A DNA stretch of 64,000 nucleotides. Source: Plectosphaerella cucumerina. Its lineage: Eukaryota; Ascomycota; Sordariomycetes; Glomerellales; Plectosphaerellaceae. The notes under the pieces are model-generated. The model made no database searches and had not been told where the DNA came from. It saw only the letters and a list, made by a program, of their open reading frames with translations. A program made the translations under genes and the position numbers. Below are positions 52,847 through 63,668 of the stretch, in pieces (the stretch's first letter is position 1; each line of letters begins with the position of its first letter). Location: the NCBI GenBank assembly GCA_020746995.1, contig JAGPXD010000002.1:2108001-2172000 (forward strand). The letters run 5' to 3'.

Positions 52847-54721
52847 TCACTGGCCCGACGGTCCTCCCGTTGTATCTCTCGCCAGTGTGGCCGCGGGCGC
52901 CCTCGGCGTCGACTCAGGCGACACGGTGCCCGCTGGCGTCACTGCAGGGGTCGACTTGGGTTCCGGAGACAGCATCCTCGTCTCCTGCGTCCGAATCTCG
53001 TCTGAAGTAGCGACGTGCGCTGGTAGGGGCCTCCGGGGTACTGGGCCGGCAGCAGGTGTCATGGTCGGCGCCGGTGCCCCCGGACTCGGAGTGTAGAAGA
53101 CGCCGCCTCCTGGTGCCTGGGTCATGAGCGGGGCGACATCAGTCGCCGCCTCGGCCCTGGCCTTGCGAATGCGCCGGCACCGGAGGATGGCCCAGATGGC
53201 GAGACCCAGGATGACGAGGAATGCGACGCCGAGAATGACGCCGATTATGGTGGCTGCGTTGATCGCCGCCCTGTTCGAGTCGGACTCGTAGTTGTTCCCC
53301 CAGTTGTCGCTAGAGCCTCCGCCACTGCCGCTGCCGCTGCCGCTGTTGCTGTCGTCCGGGCAGTAACCCGAGTAAGTGAAGCACTCCTTGTACCCAGCAA
53401 ACTCCGAGTCGGGGATCTCAGCCCCTGAGCTCTCAAAGTCCTCGCGGTCCGCGTCGCCGCTCAAGTCGTCGCGCAGCGGCGCCAGACCGACCTCCATGTT
53501 GACGGCGTCAAAGGCCATGTATGTCTTCTTCAGAGCGAGGTTGCCGATGACCCATGGCTGGGTGCTGTCGTGGTTGAAGTTGTACGTGTCACTGGACGAC
53601 TGCAAGCCGAACATGCACCAGGTTACAGGCTCATCCTCGCCATAGTTCCAGATGTCTGTCTCGGACCACGTCTCGCTCGGGATGATGAGGTCGCGCAGGT
53701 CGACTTCGAGGCTGTAGCCGCCAGCGCCGCCGAGCTCGAGCGTGAAGGTGCCGGAGATCTGGTCCGTGTTGTTGCAGTCGATGAGGTACAGGTCCGAGTA
53801 GCTGTCCCAGGTGGCGTTGGCCATTCGCAAGATGGGCGAGGCGACCACATCGGGAAGATTGGTGATCATAGTCGTCGGGCTAATTGACGCATAGAAGTTC
53901 TCGTAGCCGAAGATCTGCTCCGTGTCGTTGGACGTCTGAGCGGCCGTCACGTTGACCGCGTACCCTGGCGCAGAGTACACCTCCTTGAAGGCCGACGCCT
54001 GGAGCCGCTTGAGAGGTCCCTCGTACTTGCTCTTGTCGACGGCTCCGAAGAGAATGTTGCCTGTGGTCCCGGCGCTGCTGTCGTCCTGGGCCCACAGACT
54101 GAAGGCCTCGGTCGCGATGGCGCTCTGCCCAGCCAGTTGCTCGAGAATGCTGAAGTTGTTGTACTCCGCGGCGTATCCCAGACCAAGGAACCCCGTATTG
54201 AGGGCAGTGTTGTTCGCGAGCAAAAGGCCGACGGAAGAGATTTCAGCGCCAGCGATCTCAACTGTCTCCTTCATGAGAGTCCCCTCGACCGCCCTTGACC
54301 CGTATATCTGGTAGAAGGTGCTGGAGTCGCCGTAATAGCTGGACCAGCTGCCGCTGCCTTCATACGCCGTGTACGTGTCGGACTTTGTAGGGTCGTAGGC
54401 GCCGCTGTCGCAGCTGGAGTAGTAGTAAAACTCGCCGGTACGCGAGTCATCACGGCAGAGGGACCGCTCCAGGACGACCGATTCGGCGTAGGAAAAAGTC
54501 AGAGCAAGAGATTGGCTCTGCGCCGGAGTGCCGACGGTGAGGTTGACGGCGTACGGGTAGAACCAGTTGTAGATGTCGATGGGACGCTGCATGCCTGTCT
54601 CGACCTGACGTTTGCGTGTCGCGACATGGTTGTCTCGCGCCGGAGGAGAGAGCGAGAGCTGGAGCTGGGCCACCGCGCCGGCCGCCAAAAGGAGTGATGT
54701 GAAGAAGCGAGAGGACGCCAT
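52847..54721 (-). CDS. Membrane-anchored aspartic-protease (A1) homologue without catalytic Asp motifs
   Basis: 624 aa, intronless. MASSRFFTSLLLAAGAVAQ is a signal peptide. The pepsin fold is indicated by VNLTVGTPAQSQSL, NTGFLGLGYA, GNILFGAVDKSKYEGPL, and WVIGNLALKKTYMAFD near the end. But the first DTGS position reads TFSYAES (~75-81) and the second reads SPTTMITNLP (~281-290), so both catalytic Asp motifs are missing. After a Gly/Ser stalk (~455-475) comes one membrane span (~490-513), a basic stop (RCRRIRK) and a ~105-residue Pro-rich cytosolic tail. A surface receptor or binding role is possible; this is inference. Confidence 0.83.
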   Translation of the reverse strand: MASSRFFTSLLLAAGAVAQLQLSLSPPARDNHVATRKRQVETGMQRPIDIYNWFYPYAVNLTVGTPAQSQSLALTFSYAESVVLERSLCRDDSRTGEFYYYSSCDSGAYDPTKSDTYTAYEGSGSWSSYYGDSSTFYQIYGSRAVEGTLMKETVEIAGAEISSVGLLLANNTALNTGFLGLGYAAEYNNFSILEQLAGQSAIATEAFSLWAQDDSSAGTTGNILFGAVDKSKYEGPLKRLQASAFKEVYSAPGYAVNVTAAQTSNDTEQIFGYENFYASISPTTMITNLPDVVASPILRMANATWDSYSDLYLIDCNNTDQISGTFTLELGGAGGYSLEVDLRDLIIPSETWSETDIWNYGEDEPVTWCMFGLQSSSDTYNFNHDSTQPWVIGNLALKKTYMAFDAVNMEVGLAPLRDDLSGDADREDFESSGAEIPDSEFAGYKECFTYSGYCPDDSNSGSGSGSGGGSSDNWGNNYESDSNRAAINAATIIGVILGVAFLVILGLAIWAILRCRRIRKARAEAATDVAPLMTQAPGGGVFYTPSPGAPAPTMTPAAGPVPRRPLPAHVATSDEIRTQETRMLSPEPKSTPAVTPAGTVSPESTPRAPAATLARDTTGGPSGQ

Positions 54722-55120
54722 CTGAAGAGACGGCAGGATGGAAGAGGGCTGATGCCCGGTGAGGGAAGGTAAAGGCGAGATCTCGTGAATGACTCGACGA
54801 GCAGTCGTGAATTTGCTTGCTCGAGAGTGAGGGGGAAAGGGAAAGATCGTCAGACTGGGAGCCTACAAGAAAAGCGCCGACAGGGGGCGACATGGATAAG
54901 CCTGCCTAGCGATATTGCCGGTGGACCGGCCGGCGGAGCTGCGCCCAACGGTGTCGCGCCGTTGGTTGTTCTTCTGCCCTGCCAGGCTGTGATGGATGCC
55001 TGTATCCGCTCAGGGGGTCGAAGTGTTCAGGGGGGGCCCCTGTCTCTCGGGCGTGCTGACAGGATTTTCGCCACATCAGGCCTTCATATCCACAATCATT
55101 CGTTCATCTTCTCATAAAAT
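54722..55120. other. Promoter region of the A1-homologue gene
   Basis: 400 bp between the start codon at 54721 and the tRNA-Ile. It should hold the minus-strand promoter. No gene, repeat or RNA feature is seen. Confidence 0.5.
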
Positions 55121-55214
55121 GGTCGCTTAACTCAGTTGGTTAGAGTGTCGTACTAATATCTCGCTTCGGCGTTCTGAAATGCGAAAGTCGCCAGTTCGAT
55201 CCTGGTAGTGACCA
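55121..55214 (+). tRNA. tRNA-Ile(AAT) with a 20-nt intron, second copy
   Basis: Same structure as the gene at 40428-40521 but on the plus strand: acceptor GGTCGCT/AGTGACC, anticodon AAT at 55155-55157, intron about 55159-55178, T-arm GCCAGTTCGATCCTGGT. One base of the intron differs (TCTCGC versus TCCCGC). Flanks beyond the gene are unrelated. Confidence 0.95.
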
Positions 55215-55592
55215 AGTTCTACTTTTGCCCCTTGCCACTGAGAGCACTTCTTTTGCCCTTTTGATGTGAGGACAAGTGCCACTAGAGTGGCCAGTTTCAT
55301 TAGACGAGCTTCTTCAGTCTGAGCCGATATCGGTATTGAATATTCTTTTTGCCTTATAGACATCCATGTCACTCGCAGTTCAGATAGTTCAGGCAAGCAC
55401 AATGATCTGGTCTGCACCCTTTCTTGCAATAACCAACAAGAGTGAGGCTGTCAAACCAACATGAGAAGAACACTGATGAGGAAATGAGCATGCCAATCGG
55501 AATCGATGTTGTATGTAGGTACGCTTTGTGATATGTAGAGAATCTGCAATATGTACTCTCATGTCTGCCTCCCTCTTAACCAATGAGCCAGC

Positions 55593-56685
55593 TCACGCGT
55601 CATTCTCCTCCTCATCATCGCTGTCATCAGCCTCGAAAGTTCCAAAATCGAGCTCTGCGAGCACACCAGTGTTGTCCCTCTCGAACAGCTCGAAAGCATC
55701 CTCGTCCCTCTCGTAGATCTCGAAAGCGGCGGCACCGGTGTAGTCGTCGACCTCCTCCATGTTGAACCTCTTGTTGCGCTGCTCGACGCTAGCAGCGTTG
55801 TTGTTCTTGTTGTTGTTCTGCTGGTTCTTTCCCTGCTGGTTGTTCTGGTTCTTGCCCTGGTTGTTGTTCTGGTTCTTCCCCTGGTTCTTCCCGTTCTGGT
55901 TCTTCCCGTTCTGGTTCTTCCCGTTCTGGTTCTTCCCGTTCTGGTTCTTCCCGTTCTGGTTCTTCCCGTTCTGGTTCTTCCCCTGGTTCTTCTTCCCCCT
56001 GTTGTTGTTCTTCCCCTGGTTTTTCTTGCCACGGTTCTTGCCGTTGCGGTTCCTCTTGCCGCGGTTCTTGCCACGCTTGCCCTTGCCCTTGCCGTTCCTC
56101 TTGCCACGCCTCTTGCCGCGCTTTCCACGCTTGCCGCGCTTGCCCTTGCCGCGGTTCTTTCCGTTGTTCTTCTTGCCCCTGTTTTTGCCGTTGTTCTTCT
56201 TTCCGGCCTGGTTGTTCTTCTTGCCGACTTGGTTGTTCTTCTTGCCGGCGACGTTGGTGGGTCTCGCTGTTGTTGTTGAGGTCACGAGTGTTGTGGTGCC
56301 GTTTTGAGCCCCCGTTGGTGCCGTGTCAAGGAGAGTCGGAGTCGGGGTCACCGCACCGGCGCCAGCGGCGAAGGCTCCGACATTGGGGCCGTTTCCCTCG
56401 GGAGCGATGGCGGCGGCTGCGAGCGAGTCGCCCTGAGGCTGGTCACCTGAACTGAATGTCAGTGAGAGCCAAGGCATGGTTGGTATTTGGGGACTTACGC
56501 TTTGCTAAATCCGCACCCTCGGAATCACTGGCAGTGACCTCGACATCACGGGCCTGAGCCTGATGAACGGGCTGCTCGCCAGGGGGGGCAATGAGACGAG
56601 CCGGGCTGGCGTTGCCGCCAGTGAGAAGGTTGAGGCCCAGAACGGCCATGGCAGCCCGGCGCCAAGCAGCTTGAGTGGAAGGCAT
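55593..56685 (-). CDS. Secreted Lys/Asn/Gly-rich repeat protein with acidic tail
   Basis: CDS is complement(55593..56446, 56499..56685), 346 aa, one 52-bp intron. The N-terminus (MPSTQAAWRRAAMAVLGLNLL...) is a signal peptide; an LAKR site, Kex2-like, spans the intron. The centre (~120-270) is nearly all Lys, Asn, Gln, Gly, Arg: KKNN blocks, then RGKRG runs, then six or more tandem GKNQN pentapeptides coded by a 15-bp repeat (~55880-55985). The C-terminus is acidic (DDSDDEEENDA) with a possible SVEQRNKR processing site before it. A secreted polycation with an acidic pro-tail could bind cell wall, DNA or membranes. No known family was recognised. Confidence 0.78.
55880..55985 (-). repeat. 15-bp tandem repeat encoding GKNQN
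   Basis: The unit CCCGTTCTGGTTCTT (plus strand) is repeated perfectly about six times, flanked by imperfect copies. The near-identity at DNA level means recent expansion or homogenisation, so length polymorphism is expected. Confidence 0.92.
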
Positions 56686-59600
56686 GTTGGCGAAGGAGGA
56701 ATGTCGACTTGGAGAATGGAGTTGCTGTAGGATCGCAGATGCTACGTTGTTGGAGGTAATTCGAAATATTTAAAGATTGTAAAGGCAAAAGAGATCTAAC
56801 CAGCAGACCGTGTTGTTGAAGTGGAGGATGTTGGAGAAGAAAGTGATGCTGAGCGATGAGAGAAGCTCTATCGAAGTTGGATTCCAACGGCAGTCTTATA
56901 AGACATGTCGCGACAAGACCACGATGCGCATTTTAGGCTTCACTTTCCACCACCCCTGGCCTGATCCGTTGTTTGTCTGATCTTAAATCGTCCTCTCCTC
57001 GTCTTGACTCGACCAAGGTCACAGACTCGTCGTCGGATGCCAAACACACCGAGAAGCATCTAGATTGCTTCCTCGTCTGTTCTGCCAACGAGACTCTCAT
57101 CCCGTTGCCTGCTGTCAGGCGGCCATCAATTGCTTCAGTCTGAGCTACGCGACGGACAGATCAGACCGGATGACGTGCGTAGCGGCAGGCCTAGCCGACG
57201 AACGGGCACCTGTCACGCTACCGCCTTTCGGGAACAGGTCGTGTTGGTGACTTGAGTGGGAATGAAAGCACCAGCAGCCGCATGCCCGTGCGGGAGAGAC
57301 AGAATAAGCTGGGGTCCCGGCGTGGAGGCTCCAAGGCAACAGGCAAACGGAGTTCGGACGACGGGGATTGCCGGTCAATGAGTGCCGGTGGCCGATGGTG
57401 CTGGGCCCCGGGCCGGCTTGTGCGCGAGCCGGATCACGGCGAGCCGACCAAGGCTCCCAATCACGGTTTCAACTGCTTAAAGAGAGCACACGGCTCCCAG
57501 TGTGGCCGGCTGGGAGAGCCAGGATCAGCTCGAGGTTCGGCCTGTCGCACTATTGACAGGCAGGCAGCAGAAGAGAGAGCAGTGCTAGGGGCCGAACCTG
57601 ACTCAACTCATGGACATGGCGGAGGTGAGCCCGGGCCTGTGTTTCCAGTGACATGGTCCGCCACCAAATTTCTGCCTGGTCTCAAGTATTTCCACATCGG
57701 GGCGCTCGTCACGAACAGACGGGCCGGCCAGAGCGCGCAGGGCTGACTCCTGAGCTTCGACCATTCATACCTGTAGGGCTCTCGATCAAGCTCGATGCCA
57801 AGGTTACAGGCAAGTAAGGTTGGCAAATCGTCCCAAGCCGGCCCGGTTTAGCCCAGCAAGCTGTCATGTGTGATTGACCTGCGCCGAGATGTCAGGTTCG
57901 TTGACGGGTCTTGGTCAATCAGCCCATGCCAGCCTTCCCCACGCGGGCGTCAGCGGTGCCGAGACCGTTAGCCTGGTGCCTGCGGCTGACAGGAGGGGGA
58001 AAAGCTCAGAGGATGTTTCTGCACAGTCATGCACGGCGGACATGTTGCTGGCTGGCCCTGCCGCCGAGCCGCCTGGCTCGTTGACGGCGCGGGGGGCCCT
58101 GTCCTCCGTGGGCGAGGCGCGCCGTTCTGACGCGGGGTGGGTGAAACGAATCAAGTCGTGCTCGTGTGGAGGAAGCCTACCTACCCACCTAGGCAGACGA
58201 CATCGGAATCTAGATGCCAGTCGATCGCCGGGAGGGAGGTAGGATTCAGGAGAGCGGGCCGGTGGGGCATCGCTTCACGCCTGGAATGGTGAGACCGATG
58301 TAGAACAAGCTGCCTCGGAGATGTCTGCCGTGTCAAAGACGCTTTCTCGATCCTGTCAGGTGGCAACGGGGAACTTTGTGATGCTGAAGAGCTTGGCATT
58401 TTGGCTGGACGATCCAGCCAGCGGAGGCCTTTGCTTCACAGTCACTGGTAGGCGAGGGTCGGGCGGGCCGGCGCAACGTGAACGAGTCAGGCGGCTCCTC
58501 TGTCGTTCTGGGGATAAGGTAGGCCGCGGATGAGACATGGCTGCCCACGGGGAACCAAGTTGGAGACGCACGCAGATGGACAACAGCGGCAAACATGGCC
58601 CGAGACATGTCGCTAGTCCATGTCACCTGTCCACGAGGAAGACTAGAGGCTCAGTCCGCGTCTGGTCCCGAAGCAAGCGGAAGTGGCAAGCGGACCATGC
58701 GATGGTCTCGATGCGGCATTCTTGAATGCGATAAGATTCGCCAGGCGCCAGGTGAGCATCATCCTCGCCTCGACGAGGCCGATCCGGAGATGTCCCAATG
58801 GACGCATCGACTTCTACCAGCTGACTTTCTCGCCGATCCGAAACTCGTACGAAGCGACGGAGACCCTTGATTTGAGACCTGTTCGTGCTCGCCGGGCCGC
58901 CTTTCCACGAGGCAGAGAGACTGGACTCGATCCTGAGGACGCGCCGTGACTGGCCGACGGGAGACATGCCTGCTAGAGGGTTTTCTTTCAAGTAAGCAGT
59001 GGGGAGGAGGCTTGCTTCTTCCGGGGAGGTAACGCGCGCGTGGGTGGCCGGCAGGAGGCTCCCTCGCTTCCCTCAGGAACGTGAGAGGACGCGGGGATGT
59101 GGGAGGACGAGCTGGAGGAGGATTCAAAATGTGTGGGAACGAGGGAGCGAGTGAGCGAACGAACGCTTGCTCTGCTTGGCGGGCCGTGTTCCTGGGGCTA
59201 GAGAAAGGCCTCGAATGGGGTTGATGCCTTTCTTGTGGGATTCCAGGGATCATGGGCCAGTGAAAGCCGGGGTGGTACAGTGTCTGCGATGGGATTCTGA
59301 CTGGGGGAGGGGACGGACGCCAGAGACGCCCTCCTGGCCCTTTGTCGAGTCGGACCCTGCAGCGCCTGACGCCAATATGAGCTGTCGAGATAGATTGATT
59401 GATGAGCTAGCTGCAGAAGAGGCAGATGGGAGGAGAGAGGCACATCGAAGAGGCTCACGTGCATGCAAATATGGCACATGGGATTTGTCCCGGGCCGCGT
59501 GCATCGAGCTATGCAGAGGTGGCGTGGCGTGCCGCCCCCCCGCCGAGAGGAGGGAGGTGAGGAAACCCAGGCTTGCGGGATTCCGCTACAGCTGTTCCGG

Positions 59601-61124
59601 TCTTCTTTGGCCGTCGGGCGATGCGGTGGGATCTTGATCTGGTCTGATGGTGAGCCCCAGGGGCAGTGTGATGATCATGGTGCGGGCGATGCTGCCTTCC
59701 ATTCCGTCGATCACCGGCGGCAGCCCTGGCCTTGAGTCGAAGTGACAACAAGCAAAATCGCCGAGGCTGGGCAAGGGCTTCTTCAGTTCGAATTGCTAAT
59801 CCAGTATCGAATAAAGTCTGGTAGCACCACCACGCCCGACGCGCGAATGCCGCCCCGCGCCGCCCGGTTGCATCTCTGGCGCCGCTGCCACGCCAAATGT
59901 GAGGCCTCTCGTTGGCCAGGGCATGCATTTGTGGCTTTCGTTTAATCGGACAGTCGTTTACGTTTACCGGCATCACGGTGTGTGCGCCCATCGCACCGTC
60001 GTTTAGGACGGCTACATTGCCGGGGTTGGGACAGGGGGGTTAGGGACTTCTTTCGCTTGGCGGCGCCTCTTCCTCTGCCACGAACAGGACCCTTGCGTCC
60101 GTTGAAGCACCTGGGGTTCGTGAGTCTGCTTCTGCTCTTGAGTCCTCTGTGCTACCATGAGGCTCCCGCTGACACACATCGTCGGCGGCCTTATCCGGGT
60201 ACAGGACGGACGACGGCTTGGTCACGGCGGGCATCAGCAGCCCTGCGGTTCGCCGAGGCGGGACGAGGCCTGGGCGAGGTAGATCACTTGGCCAATGAGC
60301 CTGGGCGAATCCCCGGCCAGCACTCTCGATGCAGCAGTCGGCCCTTCTGCAGCCCCCTCCGTGCCGGGGCAGCCGTCCACAGGCTGGGCGAGCCACGTTC
60401 CGCTTCTGGGACAGGTCTCGGACGAGAACAAGGGAGGACATGGACAAGGCCTGACCTGACATTCAGTGGCCACAAGGCACAAGCCACCGTTTTGTGTGCA
60501 TGCCACTGGGGGTACAGGGACCCGAACCCCCAGACCACGTTGTCCCATCTCCAGTCACTCTCCTCCGAGTCGAGTCCTTACCACGTCGCCCGCCTCTCCG
60601 CGCAAACTCGTCTCCGGGCCGCTTAACCCCAGATCGCTGGCCCAGCTCCTCAGCCCTGGGCCAATCACCCCCCCTCTCCTCCTCGTCGGAACCCCGGCCC
60701 AGGACAGCGGGATCCGAACGCCCTCCCCCCTTGACCCCTTGACCCCTTTGGGCCATCTTTGGGGTCTCCGCGCGCCGTGCCCCTGATGCCCTTTCTCGGG
60801 GGAGATCATGCCTTGTCAGATTCGTCGACGCGCGCAGGGGTGCCAGGCGGGATCGTAGGCATAGGAAGCCGTGGGCAGTAAAAGAAAAAATACCTTACAC
60901 GCAAAAGACACACTCAACACGCGACCAACTAACCCACCCCCCTCGCCACTGGCATCGGCCTCGACTCCAGATGCGCATATAAGCCTCCCGTCCTCCCGCA
61001 CCATCCTCACACTTCCTTTCCTCTCCAGACCACGCCTCAACAACCCAAGTCAGTCTCCGCCGCAGAGAGACGCTTCGACAATCTCCATCTCCCTCCCCGG
61101 CAACTCTCCAGACAACCGCCCGCA
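56686..61124. other. Gene-poor region upstream of the MFS transporter
   Basis: About 4.4 kb without a convincing gene. The first few hundred bases are the promoter of the secreted repeat protein (CT/AT-rich, minus strand). Many overlapping ORFs exist on both strands because of GC bias, none with a domain, signal peptide or splice model. The last ~150 bp (60960-61124), rich in CT and CAACC, looks like the leader of the MFS gene. A non-coding transcript or a very long promoter is possible. A tRNA-like T-arm near 60500-60530 lacks the rest of a tRNA. Confidence 0.5.
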
Positions 61125-63020
61125 ATGGCGACCCGCGTGTCTGACGAAAAGCACGAGGTCCACGAGGACCTCAAGGCCGTCGTGGCCACCAAGAAGATCG
61201 GTGGTGATGAGGCATACCAGCAGGCTCAGCTCAAGGAGCCCGCTCCCGCCATCGGCCCTCTTCCCCTGATTCTCGCCTGCGCCGTTGCCTTCTGCTGCTC
61301 CACCACCAACGGCTTCGATGGCTCGCTCTTCAGCACCCTGCTCTCCAACACGTTCTTCAGGGAGTTCTTCGGCGTTGACAACAAGGGAACTGACGTCGGT
61401 GAGTGACAATGATGCGGCGCTTCCTCTTGCCGACATGCGCTAACCTCCTCTCCCCTTTCCAGGTGTCGTCACTGCCATGTACCAGATTGGCCAGGTCGTT
61501 GCCCTGCCCTTCATCGGACCTGCCATCGACACTTGGGGACGCCGCATGGGCATGTTCATCGGCGGTCTCATCATCTTCGTCGGAGTCATCATCCAGATCA
61601 CCTGCGCCTCTTCCCAGAGCCTGGCCCAATTCATGGGCGGCCGTTTCCTCCTCGGCTTCGGTGTCGGTATCATCGGTGCTGCTGGCCCCATCTACGTCGT
61701 CGAGATCTGCCACCCTGCCCGTCGTGGTGTCGTCACCGGTCTCTACAACGTCATGTGGCCCGTCGGTGCCTTTGTTGCCTCTGGAGCTGCCCGCGGCGGT
61801 CTCGACATTGGCGGTAACTCCTCCTGGATGATCCCCGTCGGTCTGCAGGCCATGTTCCCCGGCATTGTCGTCCTCGGCTGCTACTTCCTCCCCGAGTCCC
61901 CCCGCTGGCACTACACCCGCAACAGGAGGGAGGAAGCTACCGCGACCCTCGTCAGGCTTCACGGCAACGGCAACCCCGACAGCGAGTGGGTCAAGCTCCA
62001 ACTCCGCGAGTACGAGGAGTTCCTCGAGATGGACGGTACCGACAAGCGCTGGTGGGACTACTCGGCGCTGTTCAGGAACCGCGCCTCCGTCTACCGTCTC
62101 ATGTGCAACTGCCTCGTCGCCCTGTTCGGCCAGTGGGCTGGAAACGGTAAGACCTCGTCCCGAACACACTCGCAAAGATGGCCCAACTAACATATCTCCT
62201 AGGCATCGTCTCCTACTACCTCTCCGCTTTCCTTGACACCGCCGGTATCAAGGAGGGCAAGCCTCAGATGAACGTCGCGCTCGGCATGAACGCTGTCCAG
62301 ATCGTTTTCGCCGGTATCGGTGCCTCCATCGTCGACAAGGTCGGCCGTCGTCCCATGCTGCTCACCGTCAACGTCGTGTGCGGTCTCTGCTGGATCGCCA
62401 TCATCGTTCCTGCCTCCATTGCCAACGTCAAGGATGGCGAGGACAAGGCTGCCGCCGAGAGCGTCGCCCCCTCCGTCAGCCAGGCCATGCTCGCCTGGGT
62501 CTACCTCTTCCAGATCGCTTACTCCGTCGGCTGGACCCCTCTCCAAGCCCTGCTGCCCGTCGAGGTTCTCAGCTACGAGATGCGTGCCAAGGGCATGGCC
62601 TTCTCCTCGTTCTTCATGAGCTGCGGTACGTTTCACCCTGCGGCCTCTTCCACGCGCCCGCATCCCAACTCCCAGAGTCCCGTACTGACTTTCCCAAGCC
62701 CTCATGGCCAACCAGTTCGGTGTTCCCGTCGCCCTCAAGAACATCCGCTGGATGACGTACATCGTGTTCTGCGTCTGGTGCTTTGTCCAGACCGCCATCC
62801 TCTACTTCCTCGTCCCCGAGACCAAGGGCCGCACTGTGAGTACCACCCGTCTCTGGCGCCTCCCTTCGAGACCAGCCGCTGACCCGCACCTTCACAGCTC
62901 GAGGAGCTCGACCACATCTTCGCCTCCAAGAGCCCCGTCAAGGCCTCGCGCGAGAAGAAGCTGTACGAGGTCGACGCCAACAACAACGTCGTCCACATCG
63001 ACCCCGTCTCCAAGGCTTGA
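61125..63020 (+). CDS. MFS sugar transporter (hexose/lactose permease-like)
   Basis: CDS is join(61125..61398, 61463..62146, 62203..62625, 62699..62835, 62898..63020), 546 aa; four introns (56-73 bp). After a ~45-residue cytosolic N-terminus the twelve-span sugar-porter pattern follows: TNGFDGSLFSTL, GRRMGMFIGG, GRFLLGFGVGIIGAAGPIYVVEI, YFLPESPRWHYTRNR, VGRRPMLLTV, and VPETKGRTLEELDHIF. The order and the LEELD ending are typical of fungal lactose- and hexose-permease-like porters. It is likely a plasma-membrane symporter. Very strong codon bias (C-ending) suggests high expression. Placement beyond a long upstream gap may mean complex regulation. Confidence 0.93.
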
Positions 63021-63668
63021 GGGCGCCGCGCCCTTCACTCGTTTCCGCGGGCCGGAGCCCGCCCAGCATGACAGATGCAGACAGCAGCCGGGACAATGGT
63101 GGTTCGTTAATGATTGAGAGAGTAGTTGTTTTAATTCGTGGATTCCGGACGAGGTCCGCAGAAAATAATAATATCCTTGTCCCGCACTTTGAATCGAACG
63201 CTGTGATTGTGTGTGGAAGGGAAGTCACTACATGGTGGGCAGGGTTTCGACGTTGGAACATGCTTGTCTGGAAGAGGCCTAAAGATGCAGAGCAGAAATT
63301 CTATCGAATTAATTTCCGACAATAACAGGATCGCTTGCTTCAGTGCAGCCTTTCCGAAGGTCTACCATGAGAAGAGACACAACGGGGACGAACCTAACTA
63401 CATGTACTCAAGATGAGTTGGTGAGATAACCCCCTGAGCCCAATCTATCGTTGAAATGACAGCACAACATCGATAGCAGGTGCTCTTACAAGTCACCACT
63501 GAATCTCAAAGCACACATAACCCACTGGAACTGAGCATACTGGTATCAGACCACGTCTTTTGAGTCATTTGTACAAGAGAGTAAAAGTATCTACAACAAA
63601 AGTTGCAAGAAGCGAAGTTGTTTCCCCCGCCATGAGACTTGACAAGCCTCAGAACAGCCAGTCGGCGT
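63021..63668. other. Intergenic region between convergent MFS and CBM1 genes
   Basis: About 650 bp containing both 3' flanks. AT-rich, no ORF or RNA gene supported. Confidence 0.5.

Noticed and set aside
55880..55985. Evenly spaced repeats resembling a CRISPR array
   Set aside because: They are contiguous 15-bp codon repeats without spacers, inside a reading frame of a eukaryote.
55593..56307. Plus-strand ORF of 182 aa rich in Phe and Leu within the repeat protein
   Set aside because: It looks hydrophobic only because it is the complement of the Lys/Asn/Gly codons; no start context or signals.
60480..60545. tRNA-like GGGTTCGGGTCCC near the gene-poor region
   Set aside because: Only a T-arm-like stem is present; no acceptor, D or anticodon arms pair.
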